64,000 bases of DNA from contig NZ_CP013118.1 in the NCBI RefSeq assembly GCF_001443605.1, positions 2,847,501-2,911,500 of the forward strand, written 5' to 3'. The notes beneath the pieces are model-generated. The model did not search any database and was not told the DNA's origin. It saw only the letters and a program-made list of their open reading frames with translations. Positions 34,252 through 43,429 of this stretch are shown here, piece after piece. A program made the position numbers and the translations under genes. This DNA is from Salinivirga cyanobacteriivorans. Its GTDB lineage: Bacteria; Bacteroidota; Bacteroidia; Bacteroidales; Salinivirgaceae. Position 1 is the stretch's first letter. The number at the start of each line of letters is the position of its first letter.

Positions 34252-37200
34252 CTAATTCTGTTTCGAAAAGTAGGCCGTCAACTCTTTTTCTACATTTGCC
34301 CATTTCTCCTGAATTTCCTTTAACAGGCGCTCAATTTTTGGCTGGTCATGCGCTTGTTCAGCCAGCAACTCAACCTGTTTACTCAGATTCATAAGATCTT
34401 CGGCACCGTAATACCTAAAAGTTGATTTCAGCGAGTGGGCAGATACTTTTATTACCCGGAAATCGTTTTTTTGGATGCCTCTGTCTATTTTTTGAATAAA
34501 GTCAGGAGCATTTTTTTGAAGTAATTTTAAATATTTAATTTCCTTCTCCATTGAGTCTCCAACAATCGCTTTGATTTTTCTAATGTCGATTGTTTTAAAA
34601 CCATTGTTTCCTTCTTTGTTTGGTATGTTAGGTTTTACCTGGGATGAAGGTGAGATATCGAGTATTTTTTTGATTTTGTTTAACAAATCAGCTGGAGAAA
34701 ACGGTTTAGACAGGTATTCATTCATACCCAGGTCAAGGCAGCGTGTGCGTTCATCTTTCATTGCATGGGCTGTCATCCCTAAAATCGGGATATTGCGTTT
34801 ATGGTCTTCGCGGTTTCGAATTAATTTTGTCGCTTCATATCCATCCATCACAGGCATTTGAATATCCATTATAACTAAATCAAAATCTTTTTTAGAGAGG
34901 ATTTCAATTGCCTCTTTGCCATTGTATGCTACTTCTATATTGAGACTGCTGTTGAATTTCTGTAGTGTTTCAATTGCCAGAGAAAGATTTATTTCATTGT
35001 CATCAACAATAATAATAGATGTATTTTCCAGTATCTTTTCAAATCTGATTTTATAATCTTCAATTAGTGGTGTCTCGTTTTCAGTTGATATTTGATAGGG
35101 TAGTGATACATTAAAAACCGTTCCCTTGTTTTCTTTGCTATCAACAGTTATGTCTCCATCATGAAGTTCTACTAATTTTTTTACTATAGCCAGGCCCAGT
35201 CCGGTTCCACCATATTTACGTGTCAGGTTTCCTTTTACCTGTGTAAAACTTTCAAATATCTGATTTATTTTACTGTCGGGAATGCCTATGCCACTGTCTT
35301 TAATTTGTATGTGGACTACAATGTTTTTTTCATCAATTTTTTCCTCTTTTGTAGTTATTCCGATAAAACCTTCTTCTGTAAATTTTACTGCATTGCGTAA
35401 TAAATTCGAAAGTATCTGTGTGAGCCTTACCGGGTCTCCAATAATTTTATGTATCGGTCGTTGAATATTTAATTCGGCTTTAAGTCCCTTGTTTTCAGCC
35501 TCAATGCGAAAAACATTGAAGGTATTGATGATGATGCGCCTGTAATTAAAAGATGTGTTGTTTAATGTAAGCTTGTTTGCTTCTATTTTTGAAAGGTCCA
35601 GCAAGTCATTGATAATTACTTTTAGATGTTCGCCTGATGACCTGATATTTTCCATATATCGTTTGTGTTGCTTGTCCAAACGGGCATTAAGCATAAGGTT
35701 GCTGTAGCCAATGACAACATTCAGCGGAGTTCGCATTTCGTGGCTGGTATTGGCCAAAAATTGCTCTTTAAGCTGAGCACTTTGCCGTATTTCTTTGTTG
35801 GCTTTTTCGAGTTGGTTTTTTTGCCTCGATAACTGCATTGTTCGTTCTCTTACAAGTTTTTGAAGTGTGGTTTTTCTTTTTCGTAAAGCATATATTCTAT
35901 AGTTCCACAGTAGTAATACAATGGTTACAAGTGTTACACTCATTATAATACGGAACCACCATGTTTGATAAAGGGGTGTGTCTATGGTAAAAGTGTAGGT
36001 TTTTTCACCGGCAGGTTTGTCCATGTAATCGCTGTGTAGGGTTTGCACACGGAATGTATAGGTGCCCGAAGATAAGTGATTGTAACTTACTTGTGTCTGC
36101 TCCCCGGGTTTTGACCAGGCTTCATCCAATCCTTCCAGTTTGTAACGGTAGAGCAAATTATCCTGGTTTACAAATTCAGGAGCTCCGTAGTTTATAGTTA
36201 CATTCTTTTTGCTGTAGGGTAAATGCAGGTTCACTGGTAAATTGAACCAGGGTGCCACGGAGTCGGCATAACCGTGCAAATGGTCTTTGTTTTCTAAAAG
36301 CTGAATTGAACGAATAAATGGATCTGCTACAATTCTGGTTTGAATTTCTTTAGTTGGTTTTTGTTTGGTAACGCCATTCACTGTGCCCCAAAAAATTTCT
36401 CCTTTTTCATTTTTTGTTACGGCATTGGAGTTGCATTCAATACCAAAGAAGCCCGTATTTCGGGAGTATTGGTGTGTTCCGTAAATTACACCGTTTTTAT
36501 CTGTATTGAGTAAAACGATGCCATTTTCTGTACCCAATAAAATCCGGCCATATTTATCTTCTATGATGGAATAAAAAATATGGCTGTTTGCTAATTCAGA
36601 AATGGGGTAATACTTTAGTAAATCATTATTATACCAGGCCAGGCCACCCTCAGCTGCAAACCAAAAGTTCCCGTATCGGTCCTGTAACAGGGAGCTTATG
36701 CGTTCATTTAGCAGCCCGTCTTCTTTGTTAATCGTATCTACTACTTTATTGTCTTTAATAATATTTACACCCTGATCGGTGGCTACAAAAATTCTTTTAT
36801 CGTCTGCCTGCAGAATATCCCAAATGTAGTCTGAACTTAAACCATTTGCTGAAGAAAACAATTTTTGGGTATTGACACATTGTAAGCCCTGACCAAATGT
36901 CCCTGCCCATAATTGTCCCTTTTCATCAAGCATGAGTGACTCTATTAGGTTTGTAACCAGGTGGGCCGGCTTTCTGAGATAATTTATTTTACCATTTTTA
37001 AAAACTGTAATACCAGTATTTGTTGCTACATATACCTCCCCATTTTCCGAAGAAACAATTTCGTTTGTAAAGTTGCTGCTCAGGCCATTATCTGTTGTGA
37101 AATGCTCATGTTTGCTTTCTGATATTTTTATTAATCCCTGACCTTCAGTTGCTATCCACATATTTTTTGCTTTGTCAATATGCACATCCATTACGAATGA

Positions 37201-38184
37201 AGGTTGGTAGAGTTCTTCGATGCGCAGTTCAGCAAAATTAAATCCTTTGAATATCGATACACCTGCGCCATCTGTACCGATCCATATGTTTTGCTGGCTA
37301 TCTTTAAATATTTTGTAAATACGGTTAAAGCCAATGCCTTGATAAGCTGTAATGTTTTTAATATTACCGTTTTCGTCGAAAATAAATAAACCGGCTTCAT
37401 CTGTACCAACCCAGAGGCGCCCAGCTTTATCAATTTCCATGGTTATGGCATGGTGGTCGTGAATTTTTCTTGATTGAACCATCAGCTTTGTGCCTTCAAC
37501 TTTGCAGTCGAACAGGCCCATTGTAGATGCCACAAAAACATGTGCTTCAGATGTGAAAAACAGATCTTCGATGAGCACATCATCTGTAATAGAAATTTGA
37601 GCTTTTGTGAGGGAGTCTTTTTGTAATACCATTGGACCAGCAATTCCAGAGCAGAACCATAATTGATTTTTTTCTGGCTGTTTGGATATTTTGTAAAACG
37701 GATATTGCATAATGGCTGGGTCAGCAACGTATACCGTATCGTTTTTAATATGCCAAATTCCCTGATCGGTTGCCAACCAGATTTTACCATTTTGGTCTGC
37801 TGCAATATCCCATACAAATAGTTTTTGGACAGGTTCGCTTATTACTGGTTTTCTTACAGAATAGCCGTCATAATAGCAGGGGCCATTGGCTGTTCCGATC
37901 CACATGCGTTCTTTTTTGTCAAGAAAGAGCGAAGTTGTGGAATAGGAGGGCATGCCGTCTTTAACAGAGAGGTATGTTTCTTTTTGTCCATCGAGAATTG
38001 TTATGCCGCCTGAATAGGTTGCAATCCATATCCGGCCGGTTTTATCCTGGCTGATGTCAAAAACCTGCCCCTGCGATAAACCTTGTTCATTTGTATACCT
38101 GTCAAAGTTATACCGATAAGTTTTTTGAGCATTTAAATATGGCAGCACACACAATCCCGCCAGAAAAACTAAAACATATTTCAT
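34252..38184 (-). CDS. Hybrid two-component sensor with propeller sensor and Hpt domain
   Basis: This 1310-residue protein has a signal peptide (MKYVLVFLAGLCVLPYLNAQ), then two seven-bladed-type propellers made of repeats such as DKTGRIWIATYSGG. A Y_Y_Y domain follows (near LLYRYKLEGLDEAW), then one membrane span (IIMSVTLVTIVLLLW) and a histidine kinase with SHEMRTPLNVVIG, NLLRNAVKFTEEG and GGTGLGLAIVKKL. A receiver has its Asp in LVIMDIQMPVMDG, and a C-terminal Hpt domain has its His in SAHSLKSTFR. Most HTCS proteins in this phylum end in an AraC helix-turn-helix; this one ends in Hpt and must signal to a separate regulator. Confidence 0.9.
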   Translation of the reverse strand: MKYVLVFLAGLCVLPYLNAQKTYRYNFDRYTNEQGLSQGQVFDISQDKTGRIWIATYSGGITILDGQKETYLSVKDGMPSYSTTSLFLDKKERMWIGTANGPCYYDGYSVRKPVISEPVQKLFVWDIAADQNGKIWLATDQGIWHIKNDTVYVADPAIMQYPFYKISKQPEKNQLWFCSGIAGPMVLQKDSLTKAQISITDDVLIEDLFFTSEAHVFVASTMGLFDCKVEGTKLMVQSRKIHDHHAITMEIDKAGRLWVGTDEAGLFIFDENGNIKNITAYQGIGFNRIYKIFKDSQQNIWIGTDGAGVSIFKGFNFAELRIEELYQPSFVMDVHIDKAKNMWIATEGQGLIKISESKHEHFTTDNGLSSNFTNEIVSSENGEVYVATNTGITVFKNGKINYLRKPAHLVTNLIESLMLDEKGQLWAGTFGQGLQCVNTQKLFSSANGLSSDYIWDILQADDKRIFVATDQGVNIIKDNKVVDTINKEDGLLNERISSLLQDRYGNFWFAAEGGLAWYNNDLLKYYPISELANSHIFYSIIEDKYGRILLGTENGIVLLNTDKNGVIYGTHQYSRNTGFFGIECNSNAVTKNEKGEIFWGTVNGVTKQKPTKEIQTRIVADPFIRSIQLLENKDHLHGYADSVAPWFNLPVNLHLPYSKKNVTINYGAPEFVNQDNLLYRYKLEGLDEAWSKPGEQTQVSYNHLSSGTYTFRVQTLHSDYMDKPAGEKTYTFTIDTPLYQTWWFRIIMSVTLVTIVLLLWNYRIYALRKRKTTLQKLVRERTMQLSRQKNQLEKANKEIRQSAQLKEQFLANTSHEMRTPLNVVIGYSNLMLNARLDKQHKRYMENIRSSGEHLKVIINDLLDLSKIEANKLTLNNTSFNYRRIIINTFNVFRIEAENKGLKAELNIQRPIHKIIGDPVRLTQILSNLLRNAVKFTEEGFIGITTKEEKIDEKNIVVHIQIKDSGIGIPDSKINQIFESFTQVKGNLTRKYGGTGLGLAIVKKLVELHDGDITVDSKENKGTVFNVSLPYQISTENETPLIEDYKIRFEKILENTSIIIVDDNEINLSLAIETLQKFNSSLNIEVAYNGKEAIEILSKKDFDLVIMDIQMPVMDGYEATKLIRNREDHKRNIPILGMTAHAMKDERTRCLDLGMNEYLSKPFSPADLLNKIKKILDISPSSQVKPNIPNKEGNNGFKTIDIRKIKAIVGDSMEKEIKYLKLLQKNAPDFIQKIDRGIQKNDFRVIKVSAHSLKSTFRYYGAEDLMNLSKQVELLAEQAHDQPKIERLLKEIQEKWANVEKELTAYFSKQN

Positions 38185-38594
38185 TCTGCCATTGTATTAA
38201 AAAAGCGTATCCCTATTCGGCTTAATGTCGAATCGCAAATTACATATTTTTGCTGTTTTATCCGAATAATTGGTACGAGAAATAAAATGAGAATTTATTA
38301 ATTCTATCAATGAATTATAAAGGTTATACCCTGATGTGAAGACGAAATCTTTGTGTTTTTATGCATTTGATTGTGATGTTACTGGCACATTTTTGGTTTT
38401 TCATTGGCCGTTTTATGCTTTTTTTGTATCGATCAGTTATTTAGTTTGTTATGTGTCAAGGTATTTTTTTTATGATTTAACAGTTCTTACTTACGTAAAT
38501 TTTTACAATATTTGTTGACTTAACTATGACCCAAAAAAAGTCTTGCTACTGGCATTAATACAGACTTTCGCAAAGGTCAATATTTTTTTATACT
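38185..38594. other. 410-bp intergenic region between divergent genes
   Basis: This AT-rich region lies between the divergent hybrid sensor and transporter genes. It must hold both promoters. I see no promoter that meets the full consensus, no conserved ORF, no tRNA and no strong hairpin. Confidence 0.4.
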
Positions 38595-39860
38595 ATGAGC
38601 AACGTAAAGATAAGACTTACAATTTTGAACTTTCTTCAGTTTTTTGTATGGGGAACCTGGTTACTTTCTTTTGGAAAATATTTGAACAGTACGCTGGGAT
38701 TTACCGGAGAGCAAATTGGCGCCATTTTTATGGCTGTAGGTATAGGTGCTATTTTTATGCCTGCATTGATGGGTATTTTGGCAGACCGCTATATTAAACC
38801 CAACAATGTTTTTGCGGCATTGCACATTTTGGGTGCCGGAATGTTATTTCTGGCTGCGCGGGAGCAAACTTTCAGCGCATTATATCCTGTAATGCTCATT
38901 TATTTAATGCTCTACATGCCAACCATATCGCTGAATAACAGTATTTCATATGAAATACTTAAGCGTGAGCGCTTTGATGTAGTGAAAGCATTTCCTCCAA
39001 TACGTGTTTGGGGAACAATAGGATTTATTATTGCTGTTTGGATTGTTGATTTCCTTGGTTGGGGCGTCAGCGAAAATCAGTTGTATTTTGCCGCTGCATT
39101 CTCTCTCATATTGGGTTTGTATTCTTTAACATTCAAAACCCAAAAACCGGCGAAAACCGGCGAAAAATTTTCGCTCTACAAAGCATTGGGTCTTGATGCC
39201 TTTGTGCTATTTAAAGAGCGTAAAATGGCAGTTTTCTTTATTTTTTCAATTTTACTCGGTGCTGCTTTGCAGATTACAAATATGTGGGGTGAAGCCTTTA
39301 TTCATGACTTTGGCAGCCTTACAGAGTTTAAAGACACATTTGCCGTAAAAAATAACGGTATAATTATGTCTATCTCACAAATGTCTGAAGTGTTGTTTAT
39401 TCTTACCATACCTTTCTTTTTAAAGCGCTTTGGCATTAAGAAAGTGATGTTGATGAGTATGTTTGCATGGGTTTTACGCTTTATGCTATTCAGTGCCGGC
39501 GGTCCTGTTGGTATTGGCCTTGCATTGATCATACTTTCAAATATCGTATATGGAATGGCATTTGACTTTTTCAATATTTCAGGTTCTTTATTTGTTGAAA
39601 AAGAGGCGAAACCAGAAATTCGTGGTAGTGCACAGGGTTTATTTATCATTATGGCCAATGGTTTCGGCGCCATGATCGGTGCTTACTTCAGTGGTTGGAT
39701 TATTGATCTTTATACTACGAATGGAGTTAAAGATTGGGATAGTATCTGGGCAATTTTTGGGATTTATGCACTTATAGTGGCAATTGCCTTTATGATTCTG
39801 TTTAAATATAAGCACAATCCCGAAGAAATTAAAAAAGCCGAAGAGGCTGGTAAGATATAA
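38595..39860 (+). CDS. MFS transporter, nucleoside:proton symporter (NupG/XapB-like)
   Basis: The 421-residue protein has about twelve hydrophobic segments. Its N-terminal part (RLTILNFLQFFVWGTWLLS) and the loop PPIRVWGTIGFI are typical of the nucleoside:H+ symporter branch of the major facilitator superfamily. It lies in the inner membrane and would import nucleosides. The last third keeps FFNISGSLFVEKE, also common in that group. Confidence 0.82.
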   Translation: MSNVKIRLTILNFLQFFVWGTWLLSFGKYLNSTLGFTGEQIGAIFMAVGIGAIFMPALMGILADRYIKPNNVFAALHILGAGMLFLAAREQTFSALYPVMLIYLMLYMPTISLNNSISYEILKRERFDVVKAFPPIRVWGTIGFIIAVWIVDFLGWGVSENQLYFAAAFSLILGLYSLTFKTQKPAKTGEKFSLYKALGLDAFVLFKERKMAVFFIFSILLGAALQITNMWGEAFIHDFGSLTEFKDTFAVKNNGIIMSISQMSEVLFILTIPFFLKRFGIKKVMLMSMFAWVLRFMLFSAGGPVGIGLALIILSNIVYGMAFDFFNISGSLFVEKEAKPEIRGSAQGLFIIMANGFGAMIGAYFSGWIIDLYTTNGVKDWDSIWAIFGIYALIVAIAFMILFKYKHNPEEIKKAEEAGKI

Positions 39861-39894
39861 GTTATCGAAGTTTTTATAAGAATCAGATAAAAGA

Positions 39895-39930
39895 AAAGAG
39901 AGAAAGGATAATATTATTCTTTCTCTCTTT
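39895..39930. terminator. Bidirectional terminator inside the end of the nuclease gene
   Basis: aaagagagaaag (39895-39906) pairs perfectly over 12 bp with ctttctctcttt (39919-39930). It serves the transporter gene and lies partly within the last codons (QREKE) of the convergent bifunctional nuclease gene. Confidence 0.7.
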
Positions 39931-40510
39931 GATTTATTTCATCTCTTAGTTCAGAAGCCAGTTCGTAGTTTTCTTTTTCTATAGCTTCATTGAGCATTTT
40001 TTTCAGGTCTTCCAGTGTTTTTTGGGCGTATTTCTCTTTCTGTTCTTCACGTGAGAGGGTGGTTTTACTTACACCAGCTTCTCGGTCATCGTTTTTTTCT
40101 GTTTCCAGCTCAATGCCTGCTTTTTCCATTACCGCCGGCGTTGTGTAAATCGGGCATTTGAAGCGCAGCGCTAAAGCAATACTATCACTCGTGCGGGCAT
40201 CAATTTTAATGCGGCTGTTTCCATTGTCACACGTAATTTCGCTGTAAAATATACCCTCTTCGAGCCGGTTAATTGTTACATCAATAATATTTATACTGTA
40301 TGCATCTGCAAAATTTACAAATAAGTCGTGCGTCAGGGGTCTTGGTGGCTTAAGGCCTTCGAGTTCTATGGCAATTGCCTGGGCCTCAAAACCACCAATT
40401 ATTATCGGTATTCTTCGCTCTCCGTTATCTTCAGCAAGTATGAGTGCATAAGCACCGGTTTGCGTTTGACTATAAGAAATTCCCAGTACTTTAAGTTTGA
40501 TTTTATCCAT
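39914..40510 (-). CDS. Bifunctional nuclease (DUF151) family protein with UVR domain
   Basis: This 198-residue protein has a DUF151/BFN domain (residues 1-135; KVLGISYSQTQTGAYALIL, RRIPIIIGGFEAQAIA, ARTSDSIALALR) and a C-terminal UVR-type helical hairpin (MLNEAIEKENYELASELRDE). Family members have been described with DNase/RNase activity in plants; the bacterial role is unclear. The UVR motif usually mediates protein contacts in UvrB/UvrC. Confidence 0.88.
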   Translation of the reverse strand: MDKIKLKVLGISYSQTQTGAYALILAEDNGERRIPIIIGGFEAQAIAIELEGLKPPRPLTHDLFVNFADAYSINIIDVTINRLEEGIFYSEITCDNGNSRIKIDARTSDSIALALRFKCPIYTTPAVMEKAGIELETEKNDDREAGVSKTTLSREEQKEKYAQKTLEDLKKMLNEAIEKENYELASELRDEINQREKE

Positions 40511-40616
40511 AAAGAGTTTATTCCATTACATATCTACAAACTTACATAATTTTTTCCTGTTTTTTATACCGACGAGCGAATCCCCTCATTGTTCATTTAT
40601 TCTTTAAATAGTGCCT

Positions 40617-40757
40617 GCAAGAAAACTCCAATAACTGCGTTATGACCATTTTGAAAACAGTCACTTGCGAAAGTAAACTCATTGATTTTCAAAGCAGCCA
40701 AGCCTTGTTCTTGAAGTTTTATTACCAGGCACACCCAAAAACAGGTAGTTTTCTTGC
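40617..40757. repeat. 141-bp element bounded by 11-bp inverted repeats
   Basis: gcaagaaaact (40617-40627) and agttttcttgc (40747-40757) are perfect inverted repeats. A nested pair tttgaaaa (40650-40657) and ttttcaaa (40686-40693) lies inside. The minus strand also carries a 65-codon frame (40597-40794) across the element. It may be a small non-autonomous element or a structured RNA; no target duplication is evident. Confidence 0.45.
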
Positions 40758-40762
40758 TGAGA

Positions 40763-41722
40763 CTAAATGAGGCCATTTTGATGTTTTTCCTCAATTTTTT
40801 CCAGCATGTCTATGGTCATTGCCGCCAGATTAAACTGAGGGTTCCATCCCCATTCTTCCCTTGCGCAATTATCATCCATTGAGTTTGGCCAGCTATCTGC
40901 AATCGTTTGCTTAACCTTGTCAATATTATAATCCATATTAAACTCGGGAATATGTTTTTTTATCTCGTCACCGATCATTTCGGGGTCAAAACTCATTGCC
41001 GAAATGTTGAATGAGTTCCTGTGTATGAGTTTTTCAGGATTGGCTTCCATCAGATCTACACAGGCTTTTACCGCATCGGGCATGTACATCATATCGAGGA
41101 AGGTGCCTTTTTGTAAGTTGCAGGTATATTGTTGTTTTTTTATGGCTTCGTAATAAATTTCAACTGCATAATCGGTAGTGCCGCCGCCGGGTAGTGTTAC
41201 ATTGGAAATAATTCCGGGAAACCTTACCGAACGGGTGTCTACACCATAACGTTGATAATAGTAATTACTTAAAAGTTCTCCCGATACTTTGCATACCCCA
41301 TAAATGGTGTTGGGTTGCATGATGGTATCCTGGGGAGTATTGTCTTTTGGTGTGGTAGGGCCAAAGGCTCCAATTGAGCTTGGTGTAAATACAGCGCAGT
41401 TATGTTCTTTTGCAATATTAAGGCTGTTTTCCAGTGCTCCCATGTTTATTTTCCATGCAAGTTCAGGGTTTTTCTCCCCTGTGGCCGACAAAAGTGCCAC
41501 CATGTTGTAAATCGTGTCGATTTTGTATTTTTTCACAATTTCGAGAAAACGATTTCCATCGGTTGCATCTAATTTTTCCCAGGGGCCTTCTGAAAGTTTT
41601 TTGCATTTATCTTCATCAATGTCAGCAGCTATTACATTGTTTGCTCCGTATTGCTTGCGCAAAAAAGGTACAAGTTCTGAACCAATCTGTCCACCTGCAC
41701 CTACTACAAGTATGTTTTTCAT
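40763..41722 (-). CDS. L-threonine 3-dehydrogenase, SDR/epimerase type
   Basis: This 319-residue NAD-binding protein has Rossmann motif VGAGGQIGSELV, substrate region TPSSIGAFGP, and the catalytic Tyr/Lys in YGVCKVSGE. The segments VRFPGIISN and GTTDYAVEIYYEAI match the SDR-type threonine dehydrogenases found in Bacteroidota, which oxidise threonine to 2-amino-3-ketobutyrate. A related epimerase cannot be fully excluded. Confidence 0.85.
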   Translation of the reverse strand: MKNILVVGAGGQIGSELVPFLRKQYGANNVIAADIDEDKCKKLSEGPWEKLDATDGNRFLEIVKKYKIDTIYNMVALLSATGEKNPELAWKINMGALENSLNIAKEHNCAVFTPSSIGAFGPTTPKDNTPQDTIMQPNTIYGVCKVSGELLSNYYYQRYGVDTRSVRFPGIISNVTLPGGGTTDYAVEIYYEAIKKQQYTCNLQKGTFLDMMYMPDAVKACVDLMEANPEKLIHRNSFNISAMSFDPEMIGDEIKKHIPEFNMDYNIDKVKQTIADSWPNSMDDNCAREEWGWNPQFNLAAMTIDMLEKIEEKHQNGLI

Positions 41723-41878
41723 TTTAAACGGTTTATTAATTAATCGTTACGATTATAGAATAGAAACAAATGTATATATTTTCGACCGGAAACTAAACCA
41801 TTTTATTACGATAAAATTATGTTTCCTACCATGTTGAATTTACTAATGGTTCTGCATGGTTAAAACAGGTAAGGAAAC

Positions 41879-42169
41879 CTATTTAATTGCCTTAATGTCA
41901 ACCTCAAATTCGTTTATTGCAGCCGCTTGCATTATGTCTGGATTTCCGGTTGTAAAGAAATGATCTTCTCCGCTTTTTGTGAATGGCAGAACATTTTTCT
42001 GTAATTCTTCCATTACTTTTTTCATGGGGTCAATTAGTATGCAACCCGGAGACATTACTGCGGCAATTTCTTCAGCAATAACCGGATAATGGGTACATGC
42101 AAGCAACAATGCTTCAACATGTTTTATGGGTAATAAGATTTTTTCAGAACTGGCTTCAATACTTGTTTT
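41879..42169 (-). pseudogene. murI: Glutamate racemase, C-terminal fragment
   Basis: The open frame of 96 residues starts without an ATG and contains the second catalytic Cys motif of Asp/Glu racemases (LLLACTHYPVIAEEIAAVM), then CILIDPMKKV and the C-terminal FFTTGNPDIM. A full MurI is about 270 residues, so the N-terminal two thirds are gone; the frame is closed upstream by a TGA at 42172-42170. An intact murI must exist elsewhere if the cell needs it. Confidence 0.8.
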
Positions 42170-42188
42170 TCAGTTTTTCCACTTTCTA

Positions 42189-42383
42189 TTATAATTTTGA
42201 CTTAATAATATCATGGTTACCATCATATAATTTAGTTTGGGAAATTTCCTTTTTTACAGGTTCGGGAGTGATTTCTTTTTTTTGTTGTTGTGTTTGTTTC
42301 TGCTTGTTTTTTTGGTCGGGTTCACATGCTGTAATTCCGCATATAAGTATTACCGAAAACAATAAGCTGCTTATTTTATTCAT
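42189..42383 (-). CDS. Small lipoprotein, probably truncated
   Basis: This 64-residue frame has a lipoprotein signal peptide (MNKISSLLFSVILICGITAC, lipobox ITAC) followed by a Gln/Lys-rich stretch (KNKQKQTQQQKKE). It ends soon after and runs into the murI fragment 20 bp downstream on the same strand, so it is likely the 5' part of a larger gene cut by a deletion. The start is 38 bp from the IS1595 element. Confidence 0.6.
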   Translation of the reverse strand: MNKISSLLFSVILICGITACEPDQKNKQKQTQQQKKEITPEPVKKEISQTKLYDGNHDIIKSKL

Positions 42384-42420
42384 GTTCTTTAGTTTTCAAT
42401 GGTAAATGTAAAAATATAAA

Positions 42421-43390
42421 TAGAGGTCAGTAGATAAATTTATATAATATATTATCTTTGATACCAATAAAATCAATGATTTAATGGAATTATTCAAAGG
42501 ACAAAACCTCATAGAGTTTGCTACACGCTTTAATTCGGATGAAAAGTGTATTGAATATTTAGCTCATATTAAATGGCAAGATGGATTTAGATGTGTTAAA
42601 TGTGGTCATACCGGAAGTCAAGTAAGAAAGAATCATTCAAGAACGTGTAATAAGTGTAGTCATACTGAATCAGCAACAGCAAATACACTATTCCACAAAG
42701 TTAAATTTGGTGTTCAAAAGGCTTTTTTTATTTGCTTTGAAATGGCAACTACAACCAAAAGTTTATCTGCAAGTTATGTTGGAGAACGCTTTGGGGTTAC
42801 TGAGAAAACAGCTCGACTGTTTATGCATAAAGTACGGGAAGCGATGAAGTCAAGCGGTAATAACCCAATGAGTGGAAATGTACATATTGATGAGTTTGTA
42901 ATTGGTGGAAAGGAAGAGGGAAAAGTTGGACGTAGTTACCATATTAAGAAAAAGAAGGTTATATGTGCTGTAGAGCTTACTGATGATGGTAAGGTTAAAC
43001 GCATGTACTCGATGAAAATAGACAACTACTCATCGAAAGAGCTAGAAAAAATGTTCGATGCGCATATTTCTCAACAGGCAAAGGTAACAACAGATCAATG
43101 GAAGGGCTACCGTCCACTCATGTCAAGCTATGATATAAGACAAATCGAGAGTGACAGAGGTTCCAACTTCAAGGCTTTGCACACAATGATTCATCAAGTT
43201 AAATCTTGGATAAGAACCACTTACTCATGGGTTAGCACTCACAATATCAACAGGTATCTTGACGAGTTTTGCTACCGACTTAATCGTTCTCAAATGAAAA
43301 AGAATATTTTCAATAATTTGGTACGCAGGATGGTTATTGCTGATAAAGTAAAGCAAGCAGATTTAATATGCAGTTAAATACTGACCTCTA
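42421..43390 (+). mobile_element. IS1595-family insertion sequence (970 bp)
   Basis: Terminal inverted repeats tagaggtcagta (left) and tactgacctcta (right) enclose one transposase gene. An eight-base target duplication aatataaa is present at 42413-42420 and 43391-43398. Length, ends and duplication size fit IS1595. It lies between the lipoprotein fragment and a hybrid kinase gene. Confidence 0.93.
42484..43377 (+). CDS. IS1595-family transposase
   Basis: This 297-residue transposase has an N-terminal zinc ribbon (CVKCGHTG and CNKCSHTES) and a DDE-type catalytic core, with acidic residues in VHIDEFVIGG, TTDQWKGY and the late NINRYLDEF region typical of the ISXO2/IS1595 fold. It is the only gene of the element and appears intact. 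Confidence 0.93.
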   Translation: MELFKGQNLIEFATRFNSDEKCIEYLAHIKWQDGFRCVKCGHTGSQVRKNHSRTCNKCSHTESATANTLFHKVKFGVQKAFFICFEMATTTKSLSASYVGERFGVTEKTARLFMHKVREAMKSSGNNPMSGNVHIDEFVIGGKEEGKVGRSYHIKKKKVICAVELTDDGKVKRMYSMKIDNYSSKELEKMFDAHISQQAKVTTDQWKGYRPLMSSYDIRQIESDRGSNFKALHTMIHQVKSWIRTTYSWVSTHNINRYLDEFCYRLNRSQMKKNIFNNLVRRMVIADKVKQADLICS

Positions 43391-43429
43391 AATATAAATA
43401 TCCAACAACTAATATAATAATATGTAGGT

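Noticed and set aside
38336..38518. 60-codon frame in the gap before the transporter gene
   Set aside because: It is rich in Phe, Tyr and Cys codons from T-rich sequence, with no start context or homologue recognised.
40597..40794. 65-codon minus-strand frame over the inverted-repeat element
   Set aside because: It overlaps the end of the threonine dehydrogenase gene and follows the element ends; I keep the element as the feature and leave coding status open.
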